Shown here in pieces: positions 56,690-64,000 of a stretch of DNA of 64,000 nt. A program made the translations under genes and the position numbers. The stretch comes from Hyphomicrobiales bacterium (GTDB taxonomy: Bacteria; Pseudomonadota; Alphaproteobacteria; Rhizobiales; Rhizobiaceae). Position 1 is the first letter of the stretch. Each line of letters opens with the position of its first letter. The notes beneath the pieces were generated by a model. It was not told the DNA's origin and did not search any database. It saw only the letters and a program-made list of their open reading frames with translations. The stretch covers positions 62,001 through 126,000 of the forward strand of contig UCIV01000004.1 of NCBI GenBank assembly GCA_900472575.1, read 5' to 3'.

Positions 56690-57349
56690 CTATCGCGCAC
56701 CGAAAATGGCCGACCCCACACGGACGCTGGTTGCGCCGAACTCGACGGCCGTCTCGAAATCACCGGACATGCCCATCGAGAGTTTTTCGACGCCGCATTC
56801 CCTGGCGAGTTTTTCAAGCAGCGCGAAATGAGGGCCTGGATTTTCTTCCGCCGGCGGAATGCACATCAGGCCTTCGATGGAAAGCCCGAGATCCTTGCGG
56901 CAGAATTCGACAAAGGCTTTCGTTTCCTTCGGCGCAATACCCGCCTTCTGCGGTTCGAGCCCGGTATTGACCTGCACATAGAGTTTTGGCGTTTTGCCCT
57001 GCTTCGTCATCTCTTCCGCCAGCGCCCGGGCGATTTTCTCGCGATCGACCGTCTCGATCACGTCGAACAGCGCAATCGCGTCGGCAGCCTTGTTGGATTG
57101 CAGCGGCCCGATCAGATGCAGCTCGATACCGACGGTCTCTGCCTTCAACTCCGGCCATTTACCCTGACTTTCCTGCACCCGGTTTTCACCGAATACGCGC
57201 TGGCCAGCGACAATCACGGGACGGATCGCTTCCGCATCGAAGGTTTTGGACACGGCAACCAGTGTGACAGAACCCGCCGGACGTTTGGCATATTTCTCCG
57301 CCTTGGCGATCTTGCCCTTCACGTCCTGCAACCGTTCTTCGATATCCAT
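56690..57349 (-). CDS. YggS/PROSC family PLP-binding protein
   Basis: Pyridoxal phosphate homeostasis protein of 219 residues, single alanine-racemase-type TIM barrel. The PLP lysine is in L-V-A-V-S-K-T, the phosphate-binding end is S-M-G-M-S-G-D-F and the C-terminus is R-V-G-S-A-I-F-G. The ATG at 57349 fits the family; the frame opens three codons earlier. Loss of such proteins disturbs vitamin B6 and amino acid pools in other bacteria. It is divergent from leuS. Confidence 0.94.
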   Translation of the reverse strand: MDIEERLQDVKGKIAKAEKYAKRPAGSVTLVAVSKTFDAEAIRPVIVAGQRVFGENRVQESQGKWPELKAETVGIELHLIGPLQSNKAADAIALFDVIETVDREKIARALAEEMTKQGKTPKLYVQVNTGLEPQKAGIAPKETKAFVEFCRKDLGLSIEGLMCIPPAEENPGPHFALLEKLARECGVEKLSMGMSGDFETAVEFGATSVRVGSAIFGAR

Positions 57350-57530
57350 CGCCCACATCCTTTTCCGTATTTCTTGTGAGATCAGCGATTAAAGCCCATA
57401 TGAGGCTCTGCCAAGGGCATTCCGCATCAAAGTTTGACACCCCACAAGCCTCAAAAACTTGACGCTTGCGGCCATTCATGGTGAAGGTCTGCCCAACTCT
57501 TTTATCCTGATTTCCCGGAATATCATCCAG

Positions 57531-60164
57531 ATGGCGACTGAACGTTACAACCCGCGCGATGCTGAACCCCGTTGGCAGCAGAAATGGAACGAGGCGAAGG
57601 TTTTCGAAACCGACAACGCCGACCCGCGGGAAAAGTATTACGTCCTAGAGATGTTCCCCTATCCGTCCGGCCGTATCCACATGGGCCATGTGCGCAATTA
57701 TGCGATGGGCGACGTCGTTGCCCGCTACAAGCGCGCGCGCGGCTTCAACGTCCTGCACCCGATGGGCTGGGACGCTTTCGGCATGCCGGCGGAAAACGCC
57801 GCGCGTGACAACAAAACTCATCCGAAATCCTGGACCTACCAGAACATCAGTTCGATGAAAAAGCAGCTGAAGGCCATGGGCCTGTCGCTGGACTGGTCCC
57901 GTGAATTCGCCACCTGCGATGTGGAATATTACCAGCAGCAGCAGCACCTCTTCCTCGATATGATGGAAAAGGGCCTGGTCTATCGCAAGCAGTCCAAGGT
58001 CAACTGGGATCCGGTTGATCAGACAGTTCTGGCCAACGAACAGGTGATCGACGGCCGCGGCTGGCGCTCCGGTGCGCTGGTCGAACAGCGCGAGCTGGTT
58101 CAGTGGTTCTTCAAGATCACCGATTTCAGCCAGGACCTGCTGGATGAGCTGGATCATCTCGATCAGTGGCCCGAAAAGGTCCGCCTGATGCAGAAGAACT
58201 GGATCGGCCGTTCCGAAGGCATGGCCGTGCGCTGGGAAATCGTGTCTTCCACCGCCCCTGCAGGCGAGACAGAAGTCACCGTCTACACGACCCGTCCGGA
58301 CACGCTGTTCGGCGCATCCTTCCTGGCAATCGCCGCAGATCATCCGCTGGCCAAAGCAGCAGCGGCCAAGAATCCGGCTATCGAATCCTTCGCCGAAGAA
58401 TGCCGCCGCCAGGGCACCTCACTCGCAGCACTCGAAACGGCCGAGAAGAAGGGTATCGACACCGGCATCCGCGTGAAACATCCGCTCGATCCTTCCTGGG
58501 AACTGCCGGTCTATGTCGCGAACTTCGTGCTGATGGAATACGGCACGGGCGCCATCTTCGGCTGCCCGTCGGGTGACCAGCGCGACCTGGATTTCGCCCG
58601 CAAATACGATCTGCCTGTCGTTCCGGTCGTCATGCCAGCCAATGGCGATGCCGCAACGTTCGAAGTCGGCGAAACCGCCTATGTCGATGACGGCGTGATG
58701 ATCAATTCGCGCTTCCTCGACGGCAAGACGACGGAAGAAGCCTTCCAGATCGTCGCCGACAAGCTGTCGCAGCAGGTTCTGGCAGACGCGCCTCAGGGCG
58801 AGCGCAAGGTCAATTTCCGCCTGCGCGACTGGGGTATTTCCCGCCAGCGTTACTGGGGCTGCCCGATCCCGGTCATCCATTGCGAGGTCTGCGGTGTCGT
58901 TCCGGTGCCGAAGAAGGACCTGCCGGTGCAATTGCCCGACGACGTCACCTTCGACCTGCCGGGCAACCCGCTCGACCGTCACGCCACCTGGCGCCATGTC
59001 TCCTGCCCGCAATGCGGCCATGATGCCCGCCGCGAGACGGACACGATGGACACGTTCGTTGATTCCAGCTGGTATTTCACCCGCTTCACCGCTCCGTGGC
59101 TGAACGAGCCGACCGATCCGAAGGTTGCCAACCACTGGCTGCCGGTCGATCAGTATATCGGCGGCATCGAACACGCGATCCTGCACCTGCTCTATTCCCG
59201 CTTCTTCACCCGAGCCATGCGTGAAACCGGCCATGTGGCAGTCAAGGAGCCCTTCAAGGGCCTCTTCACCCAGGGCATGGTCGTGCATGAAACCTACCGC
59301 CTGGGCGCAGAGGGCCAGAAGGGCGAATGGGTTTCCCCGGCCGATATCAAGATCGAAGAGAGCGACGGAAAGCGTACCGCCACGCTGCTGAAGAACGGCG
59401 AGGAAGTCACCATCGGCTCGATCGAGAAGATGTCGAAGTCGAAGAAGAACGTCGTTGATCCGGACGATATCATCGCCTCCTACGGCGCAGATACGGCCCG
59501 CTTCTTCGTTTTGTCCGACAGCCCGCCGGATCGCGACGTCATCTGGTCGGAAGCCGGTGTCGAAGGCGCACACCGCTTCACTCAGCGCCTTTGGCGTCTG
59601 ATCTCGGAAGCCGCCGACAACCTGAAGACTGTTTCCCCGGCTCCTGCCAAGGAAGGTGACGGCTTGGCGATCTCGCAGCTCGCCCACAAGACGCTGCAGG
59701 CGGTTCAGGGTGATCTGGACAAGCTCTCCTTCAACAAGGCTGTGGCGCGCATCTATGAACTCGTAAACGCCCTTGCGGCGCCGCTGACAGATGTCGCTAC
59801 CGGCAAGGGTGACGCGGCTTACCGCGCAGCCGTTCGCAACGCTGCGGAAATCCTGGTCCAGATCGTGGCGCCGATGACACCGCATCTGGCCGAGGAATGC
59901 TGGACGGTACTCGGCAATGGAGAAATGGTGTCGAAAACCGCCTGGCCGAACTTCGATCAGGCTCTGGTCGTCGAGAACGATGTAACACTACCCGTCCAGA
60001 TCAACGGCAAGAAGCGTGGCGAATTGACAATCGCGCGCGACGCGGATCAAAGTACTGTCGAAGCTGCAGTTTTGGCGCTGGACGTGGTGAAAGCTGCGCT
60101 CGAAGGCCGCGCGCCGAAGAAGATCATCGTTGTCCCACAGAGGATCGTGAACATTGTTGCCTGA
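57531..60164 (+). CDS. leuS: Leucyl-tRNA synthetase
   Basis: Class I synthetase, 877 residues from the ATG at 57531. The HIGH-equivalent is [13 protein letters not shown]. The CP1 editing domain carries T-T-R-P-D-T-L-F-G and the conserved editing aspartate region. KMSKS is in [10 protein letters not shown], and a C-terminal anticodon-binding and LeuRS-specific domain follows. A zinc-binding-like pair C-E-V-C / C-P-Q-C is present. An open frame back to 57459 has no family support. It begins an operon with lptE and holA. Confidence 0.97.
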   Translation: MATERYNPRDAEPRWQQKWNEAKVFETDNADPREKYYVLEMFPYPSGRIHMGHVRNYAMGDVVARYKRARGFNVLHPMGWDAFGMPAENAARDNKTHPKSWTYQNISSMKKQLKAMGLSLDWSREFATCDVEYYQQQQHLFLDMMEKGLVYRKQSKVNWDPVDQTVLANEQVIDGRGWRSGALVEQRELVQWFFKITDFSQDLLDELDHLDQWPEKVRLMQKNWIGRSEGMAVRWEIVSSTAPAGETEVTVYTTRPDTLFGASFLAIAADHPLAKAAAAKNPAIESFAEECRRQGTSLAALETAEKKGIDTGIRVKHPLDPSWELPVYVANFVLMEYGTGAIFGCPSGDQRDLDFARKYDLPVVPVVMPANGDAATFEVGETAYVDDGVMINSRFLDGKTTEEAFQIVADKLSQQVLADAPQGERKVNFRLRDWGISRQRYWGCPIPVIHCEVCGVVPVPKKDLPVQLPDDVTFDLPGNPLDRHATWRHVSCPQCGHDARRETDTMDTFVDSSWYFTRFTAPWLNEPTDPKVANHWLPVDQYIGGIEHAILHLLYSRFFTRAMRETGHVAVKEPFKGLFTQGMVVHETYRLGAEGQKGEWVSPADIKIEESDGKRTATLLKNGEEVTIGSIEKMSKSKKNVVDPDDIIASYGADTARFFVLSDSPPDRDVIWSEAGVEGAHRFTQRLWRLISEAADNLKTVSPAPAKEGDGLAISQLAHKTLQAVQGDLDKLSFNKAVARIYELVNALAAPLTDVATGKGDAAYRAAVRNAAEILVQIVAPMTPHLAEECWTVLGNGEMVSKTAWPNFDQALVVENDVTLPVQINGKKRGELTIARDADQSTVEAAVLALDVVKAALEGRAPKKIIVVPQRIVNIVA

Positions 60165-60714
60165 CCGCTCATCTTTGCCACGTCGTAGCGCCCTCCTTCT
60201 GGGGCTGGCGCTCTGCGCTGGCCTGGCAGGCTGCCAGGTTCGGCCGCTTTATTCGCAGGCCGGTGGCACGGCCCCCAAGCTCGCATCCGTGGGCTTTTCC
60301 GAGCCGAAGAACCGCGTTGAGCAGGTCGTTCGCAACGAGTTGGTGTTCCTGGCTGCCGGCGGTGCCGGCGAGCCTCTGAATCCGGCTTATAATGTCACCC
60401 TGCATGTTTCCAGCACGGCATCGAACGTTCTCGACGATGACGGACTGGCGGAGGCCAGCGTTCCCGTTGCCGGCCGTGTCCAGGTAACCGGCTCCTACAC
60501 GCTGACCCGTAGCGTCGACGGCCAGGTTCTCAAGCGCAGTGAACATTCCAGTGTTGCGCTGATCGACGTGTCTCGCCAGAGCTTCGCCAAACTGCGCGCC
60601 ATCAGGGATGGTGAAAACCGCGCAGCGCGCGAACTGGCAGAGTTCATCCGCGCGGATGTCGCGATCGTGCTTGCCAAAGAGCCACCGCTGCAGCAACCCG
60701 CATGGCAGAAATAA
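60154..60714 (+). CDS. lptE: LPS-assembly lipoprotein LptE
   Basis: Outer-membrane lipoprotein that plugs LptD in lipopolysaccharide export. It has 186 residues with a lipoprotein signal peptide ending in the lipobox L-A-G-C (Cys about residue 27). The start is TTG at 60154 (or the adjacent TTG at 60157), inside the leuS end by 11 nt with AGAGGA upstream. Similarity is low, as usual for alphaproteobacterial LptE, but position between leuS and holA is the conserved one (leuS-lptE-holA). Confidence 0.88.
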   Translation: MLPDRSSLPRRSALLLGLALCAGLAGCQVRPLYSQAGGTAPKLASVGFSEPKNRVEQVVRNELVFLAAGGAGEPLNPAYNVTLHVSSTASNVLDDDGLAEASVPVAGRVQVTGSYTLTRSVDGQVLKRSEHSSVALIDVSRQSFAKLRAIRDGENRAARELAEFIRADVAIVLAKEPPLQQPAWQK

Positions 60715-61736
60715 AATCGCACGAGTTCGATCGCTTTGTTGAAAAGGGCGCCGAGCTATATCGCTTCTACGTCATCTACGGACCAGATCGCGGACTTGTA
60801 TCGGAACGGGCAAACCTCATTGCCAAGCGCAGTGGAGTTTCACTCGATGATCCGTTCGCACTACTGAAGCTCGACGTTTCCGATCTTCAAGGCGATCCTG
60901 GGCGACTTCTGGACGAAGTCAATGCGTTGGGACTTTTCGGCGGCGAGAAGCTCATATGGCTGCGTGGCGTAAACAATGAAAAGCCTGTCCTGGATGCCGT
61001 CCAGACCATTCTTGGGCAGGGTGCACCTGCCAATACGCTCCTCATCGAGGCAGGCGACCTGAAAAAGGGAAGCGGTCTCAGAAAGATCGTTGAGCCGTCC
61101 CGGGCTGTTGCCGTGATACCCTGTTACGCCGACGATGTCCGCGCACTCAACGCGCTTATCGATACCGAACTGGCAAGTGATTCACTGACGATCACCAACG
61201 AAGCTCGGCGACAGCTGATTGACCAGCTGGGTGGTGATCGCGTGGCCTCGCGCAACGAGATCCGCAAGCTTGCGCTTTACTGCCGAGGAATGGGCAGGAT
61301 CGAGGAACACCATGTCGATGAGATCATCGGGGATGCCAGCAGTGTGTCCGCAGACGACGCTGTCGATGCGATATTGACCGGCGACCTTCCGGCCTTTCAT
61401 CGCGCATTCCAGAAGATCCTCACCTCCAAGACACCGCTATTCCTTATCCTGCAATCGTGCCTGAAGCAGTTTCAATTGCTTGATGCGATGAAGATCGAGA
61501 TGGAGGAGAAGCGAACGCCGGCCGGCCAGGTTATGGCAACCCTCGGCCGCCATATCCATTTCAAGCGCAAACCCGTCTTTGAGAAAGCTCTCAGGGTATG
61601 GAGGCCCGAAGCCGCCAGCCGCGAAGCCTCACGCATCCAGTCCGCCGTACTGATGTCCCGTCAAAGACAAAGTCTTGAGCCGAGCATTGTATTTCATGCT
61701 CTTCTAGGCGCCGCACTTCAAGCATCAAAACAGTAA
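60702..61736 (+). CDS. holA: DNA polymerase III subunit delta
   Basis: Clamp-loader subunit that opens the beta clamp. It has 344 residues with F-Y-V-I-Y-G-P-D-R-G-L-V-S-E-R-A in the N-terminal AAA+-like domain, a helical middle segment and a C-terminal collar domain (about residues 215-340). It overlaps lptE by 13 nt and ends at the holA/parB hairpin. Confidence 0.94.
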   Translation: MAEIKSHEFDRFVEKGAELYRFYVIYGPDRGLVSERANLIAKRSGVSLDDPFALLKLDVSDLQGDPGRLLDEVNALGLFGGEKLIWLRGVNNEKPVLDAVQTILGQGAPANTLLIEAGDLKKGSGLRKIVEPSRAVAVIPCYADDVRALNALIDTELASDSLTITNEARRQLIDQLGGDRVASRNEIRKLALYCRGMGRIEEHHVDEIIGDASSVSADDAVDAILTGDLPAFHRAFQKILTSKTPLFLILQSCLKQFQLLDAMKIEMEEKRTPAGQVMATLGRHIHFKRKPVFEKALRVWRPEAASREASRIQSAVLMSRQRQSLEPSIVFHALLGAALQASKQ

Positions 61737-61737
61737 A

Positions 61738-61769
61738 AAGCTGCGCAAAAACAAAGCTTTGCGCAGCTT
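61738..61769. terminator. Terminator between holA and parB
   Basis: Perfect 12-bp stem AAGCTGCGCAAA / TTTGCGCAGCTT with an 8-nt loop. On the minus strand it is followed by TTTTTACTG, so it best terminates parA-parB; on the plus side it lies 1 nt past the holA stop without a T-run. Confidence 0.85.
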
Positions 61770-61802
61770 ATACGGAAGACGACCAAACTATCTCTGCGTG
61801 CC

Positions 61803-62681
61803 TCAGCGACGCTCCAGCAGGCGGCAGATTTCTTCAAGCTGCTCAAGAGTCTTGTAGGAGATCCTGATCTGACCCGGGCCACCCCTGTGGTTGATCTTCA
61901 CCTCCAGCCCAAGGGAATCCGTCAACGTCCGCTCCAGGGCAACTGTATCCGAATCCTTTTCCGGCTTCGGTGCAGCCTGCGGTTCCGACTGCGAACGGAT
62001 ATCGTTCTGCGCCAGACGCTCTGCATCACGAACCGACATGCCCTTTGCGACAACCGCCTTTGCAAGCGCTGTCGGGTCCGATGTCGGGATCAGCGCACGC
62101 GCATGACCGGCGGAAAGCGTGCCGGATGACAGCATATCCCGAACGGGGGAGGGCAGTTTCAGAAGACGCAGGCTGTTCGCCACATGGCTTCGACTTTTCC
62201 CGATAATGTCACCAAGATCGTTCTGCGTATATCCGTGCTCGGCGATAAGCTGCTCATAACCCAGCGCTTCTTCCAGCGGATTGAGGTCCGACCGCTGAAC
62301 GTTTTCAACGATTGCGATTTCAAGCGCCGTCCTGTCATCGACATTGCGCACGATAACCGGCACTTCCACCAGACCGGCAAGCTGGGAAGCGCGCCAGCGT
62401 CGTTCACCCGCGATGATTTCGAACTGGCCGTCTGGCAGGGTCCGCGTGACGATTGGCTGAACGATCCCGTGCTGACGGATGGAACTTGCCAGATCCTGCA
62501 ATTCGCTTTCGTCGAAATGACGGCGCGGGTTGCGCGGGTTGCGCGTGATGTTCTCGATCGGGACCATCCGGTCAGGACTGACATTGACCGGTGCATTGCC
62601 CGTCGGCATCGGCTGATCCATCTCGCCGATCAGCGCTGCCAGACCGCGCCCCAAGCGGCGCTTCGATACATCGTCGTTCAT
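61803..62681 (-). CDS. parB: Chromosome partitioning protein ParB
   Basis: CTP-dependent DNA clamp that loads at parS near the origin. From the ATG at 62681 it has 292 residues. It shows R-R-L-G-R-G-L-A-A-L-I-G at the N-terminus (ParA-interacting), then the CTPase motif G-E-R-R-W-R-A, the HTH region S-R-S-H-V-A-N-S-L-R-L-L and a C-terminal dimer domain. The frame is open to 62783 inside parA. The gene starts 23 nt after the parA stop. Confidence 0.95.
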   Translation of the reverse strand: MNDDVSKRRLGRGLAALIGEMDQPMPTGNAPVNVSPDRMVPIENITRNPRNPRRHFDESELQDLASSIRQHGIVQPIVTRTLPDGQFEIIAGERRWRASQLAGLVEVPVIVRNVDDRTALEIAIVENVQRSDLNPLEEALGYEQLIAEHGYTQNDLGDIIGKSRSHVANSLRLLKLPSPVRDMLSSGTLSAGHARALIPTSDPTALAKAVVAKGMSVRDAERLAQNDIRSQSEPQAAPKPEKDSDTVALERTLTDSLGLEVKINHRGGPGQIRISYKTLEQLEEICRLLERR

Positions 62682-62704
62682 ACGCTTTACCCTATCTACT
62701 ACGT

Positions 62705-63499
62705 CTATGCTGCGACTTTGCGCATTCTCTCGCGCTGGATAACTTCCGAGGCGAGCTGCAGATATGCCTGACTGCCTGCGCATTTCAGATCATAAAGAAT
62801 AGCCGGCTTACCATATGACGGTGCCTCCGACACGCGAACATTGCGCGGGATCAGCGTCTGATAAACCTTCTCTCCGAGATAGGTGCGAACATCGTTGACA
62901 ACCTGCTGCGCGAGATTGTTACGCGCATCAAACATGGTCAAAACTATACCCTGAATGTCGAGCACCGGATTGACGGTACGACGAACCTGATCAACGGTCT
63001 CAAGCAACTGACTCAAGCCCTCAAGCGCGAAAAATTCGCACTGAAGAGGAACAAGGACTGAATCCGCCGCAGCCATCGCGTTCATCGTCAATAGATTGAA
63101 CGAAGGCGGGCAATCAAGCAGAATGTAATTGAATTTCTCTGCACCACTTGAAACCAGAGCTTTTTTCAGCCGGAACGCCCGGTCCTGCGCCTGGGAAATT
63201 TCCATCTCAAAGCCAAGCAAGTCCATCGTCGATGGTACAATCGACAGGTTAGGAACGGCAGTCTCAACCGCAGCTTCACCGACCGAGGCTTCGCCAACAA
63301 GAATATCGTAGGACGACACCTTGCGGTCACGGCGATCGATGCCGAGGCCAGTACTTGCATTCCCCTGGGGATCCAAATCAACAATCAAAACGTTCTGGCC
63401 GATAGCGGCCAGTGCAGTCGCAAGATTTATGGCCGTCGTCGTTTTACCGACGCCGCCTTTTTGATTTGCAATTGTGATGATACGACGCTTATCAAACAT
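62705..63499 (-). CDS. parA: Chromosome partitioning ATPase ParA
   Basis: Walker-type ATPase that moves ParB-origin complexes. It has 264 residues with the deviant Walker A K-G-G-V-G-K-T-T (residues 14-21), D-L-D-P-Q-G-N-A-S-T and Walker B L-L-D-C-P-P-S. Short, without the N-terminal HTH of plasmid ParA, hence the chromosomal (Soj) type. It lies 18 nt downstream of rsmG. Confidence 0.96.
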   Translation of the reverse strand: MFDKRRIITIANQKGGVGKTTTAINLATALAAIGQNVLIVDLDPQGNASTGLGIDRRDRKVSSYDILVGEASVGEAAVETAVPNLSIVPSTMDLLGFEMEISQAQDRAFRLKKALVSSGAEKFNYILLDCPPSFNLLTMNAMAAADSVLVPLQCEFFALEGLSQLLETVDQVRRTVNPVLDIQGIVLTMFDARNNLAQQVVNDVRTYLGEKVYQTLIPRNVRVSEAPSYGKPAILYDLKCAGSQAYLQLASEVIQRERMRKVAA

Positions 63500-63517
63500 C
63501 TGGCACCCGCTTTACGG

Positions 63518-64000
63518 TTATGTCCGCTGCAGATTGCCGATCTCTAGGATAACCGAATCCGCTTGGATTGAACTCTGGTGTTTTACCAAATCAAAGCGCC
63601 ATCTACCATGTGCTTTCTTCAATTCGGATTCGTAATCTCGACCTTTATGGAAGAAAGCTGTTGATGGCCCGTCGAGAAGCCACGGCGAAGCATATTCCAA
63701 AAGCTTGTCGAGATCAGCCAGCGCACGAGCGGAAACGAAATCACATTGAGGAATAAGCGTGGGAGCGTCTTCGATACGTACCGAATGAATAGTGCCCCTG
63801 GCCCCGGTTGAAGCGAGAGCGACGCGCAAGAACGCCGCCTTTTTCTGGTTGCTTTCAATAAGATGTACCCAGCCATCCTGATGCTCGGACAACAGAATCG
63901 CGGTGATAATACCTGGAAATCCGCCACCTGAACCGAGATCGACCCATGTTCCCACTCTGTCAGCCAGCCTGAATATTTGCGCACTATCGGCTATATGACG
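63518..64000 (-). CDS. rsmG: 16S rRNA (guanine-527-N7)-methyltransferase, 5' end cut by window
   Basis: The reading frame enters at 64000 and ends at 63518. Visible residues begin R-H-I-A-D-S-A-Q-I, the conserved RsmG/GidB segment, then [12 protein letters not shown] (SAM motif I). The end, E-I-G-N-L-Q-R-T, is complete. RsmG methylates G527 of 16S rRNA; its loss causes low-level streptomycin resistance. The order rsmG-parA-parB is the conserved origin-proximal cluster. The missing start lies outside the window. Confidence 0.94.
   Translation of the reverse strand, partial: RHIADSAQIFRLADRVGTWVDLGSGGGFPGIITAILLSEHQDGWVHLIESNQKKAAFLRVALASTGARGTIHSVRIEDAPTLIPQCDFVSARALADLDKLLEYASPWLLDGPSTAFFHKGRDYESELKKAHGRWRFDLVKHQSSIQADSVILEIGNLQRT

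Noticed and set aside
58419-59885. 488-codon open frame antisense to leuS
   Set aside because: Shadow of the leuS reading frame; no motifs and no translation signals.

Overview
The window is an ordinary, densely packed stretch of an alphaproteobacterial chromosome, almost certainly from the Rhizobiaceae (Rhizobium/Agrobacterium group). The evidence is: a GAAC-N7-GAAC LexA operator in front of an imuA-imuB-dnaE2 cassette; a 1586-residue GDH-180 type glutamate dehydrogenase; a NAD-dependent fds formate dehydrogenase; a DUF1013 (TrcR-type) regulator; a DUF1674 protein; and an rsmG-parA-parB block followed by holA-lptE-leuS, the layout usual near the rhizobial origin. Codon use looks uniform. I saw no insertion sequence, prophage, CRISPR array or integrated island.

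Layout. 1-2617 (-): end of a peptide-type ABC importer operon (oppA, oppB, first codons of oppC). 3200-8546 (+): formate dehydrogenase fdsG-fdsB-fdsA-fdsD. 8707-9469 (+): iron storage pair bfd-bfr. 9538-21767 (-): a long housekeeping series read from rplU-rpmA through two acetyltransferases, obgE, proB, proA, nadD, rsfS, rlmH, envC, ctpA, a YibQ-type deacetylase and rppH. 22084-22173 (+): tRNA-Ser(CGA). 22406-29434 (-): a methyltransferase and the SOS mutagenesis genes dnaE2, imuB, imuA. 29607-38384: a small metallopeptidase, a DUF1737/CitE-like pair, a small membrane protein, leuD, leuB, an MFS importer, asd, a lytic transglycosylase and a beta carbonic anhydrase. 38682-44958 (+): GDH-180 and an MFS permease separated by a palindromic intergenic repeat. 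44967-50806 (-): purH, a heparinase II/III-fold protein, rsmB, htpX. 50942-57349: DUF1674 protein, a nuclease, acs, trcR, prpE and yggS. 57531-64000: leuS-lptE-holA (+) facing parB-parA-rsmG (-).

Many neighbouring genes overlap by 4-13 nt (fdsG/fdsB, envC/ctpA, proB/proA, obgE/proB, the two GNAT genes, imuB/dnaE2, rsmB/htpX, lptE/holA). This suggests translational coupling within operons. Clear Rho-independent terminators lie after bfr, rpmA, leuB, asd, trcR and between holA and parB.

Functional themes are C1/acetate/propionate oxidation (fds, acs, prpE), amino-acid synthesis (leuBD, asd, proBA), ribosome assembly and tRNA charging (rplU, rpmA, obgE, rsfS, rlmH, rsmB, leuS, tRNA-Ser), envelope remodelling (envC, ctpA, yibQ, mltB-type, lptE, htpX) and damage-induced mutagenesis (imuABC). 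I found no convincing wholly new system. The items most worth a second look are regulatory dyads (upstream of fdsG, bfd, leuD, can/gdh and acs), the missing fdsC/fdhD, the roughly 150-nt dual-coding imuA/imuB overlap, the tandem acetyltransferases next to the ribosomal genes, and a 120-residue periplasmic insertion in an MFS transporter.
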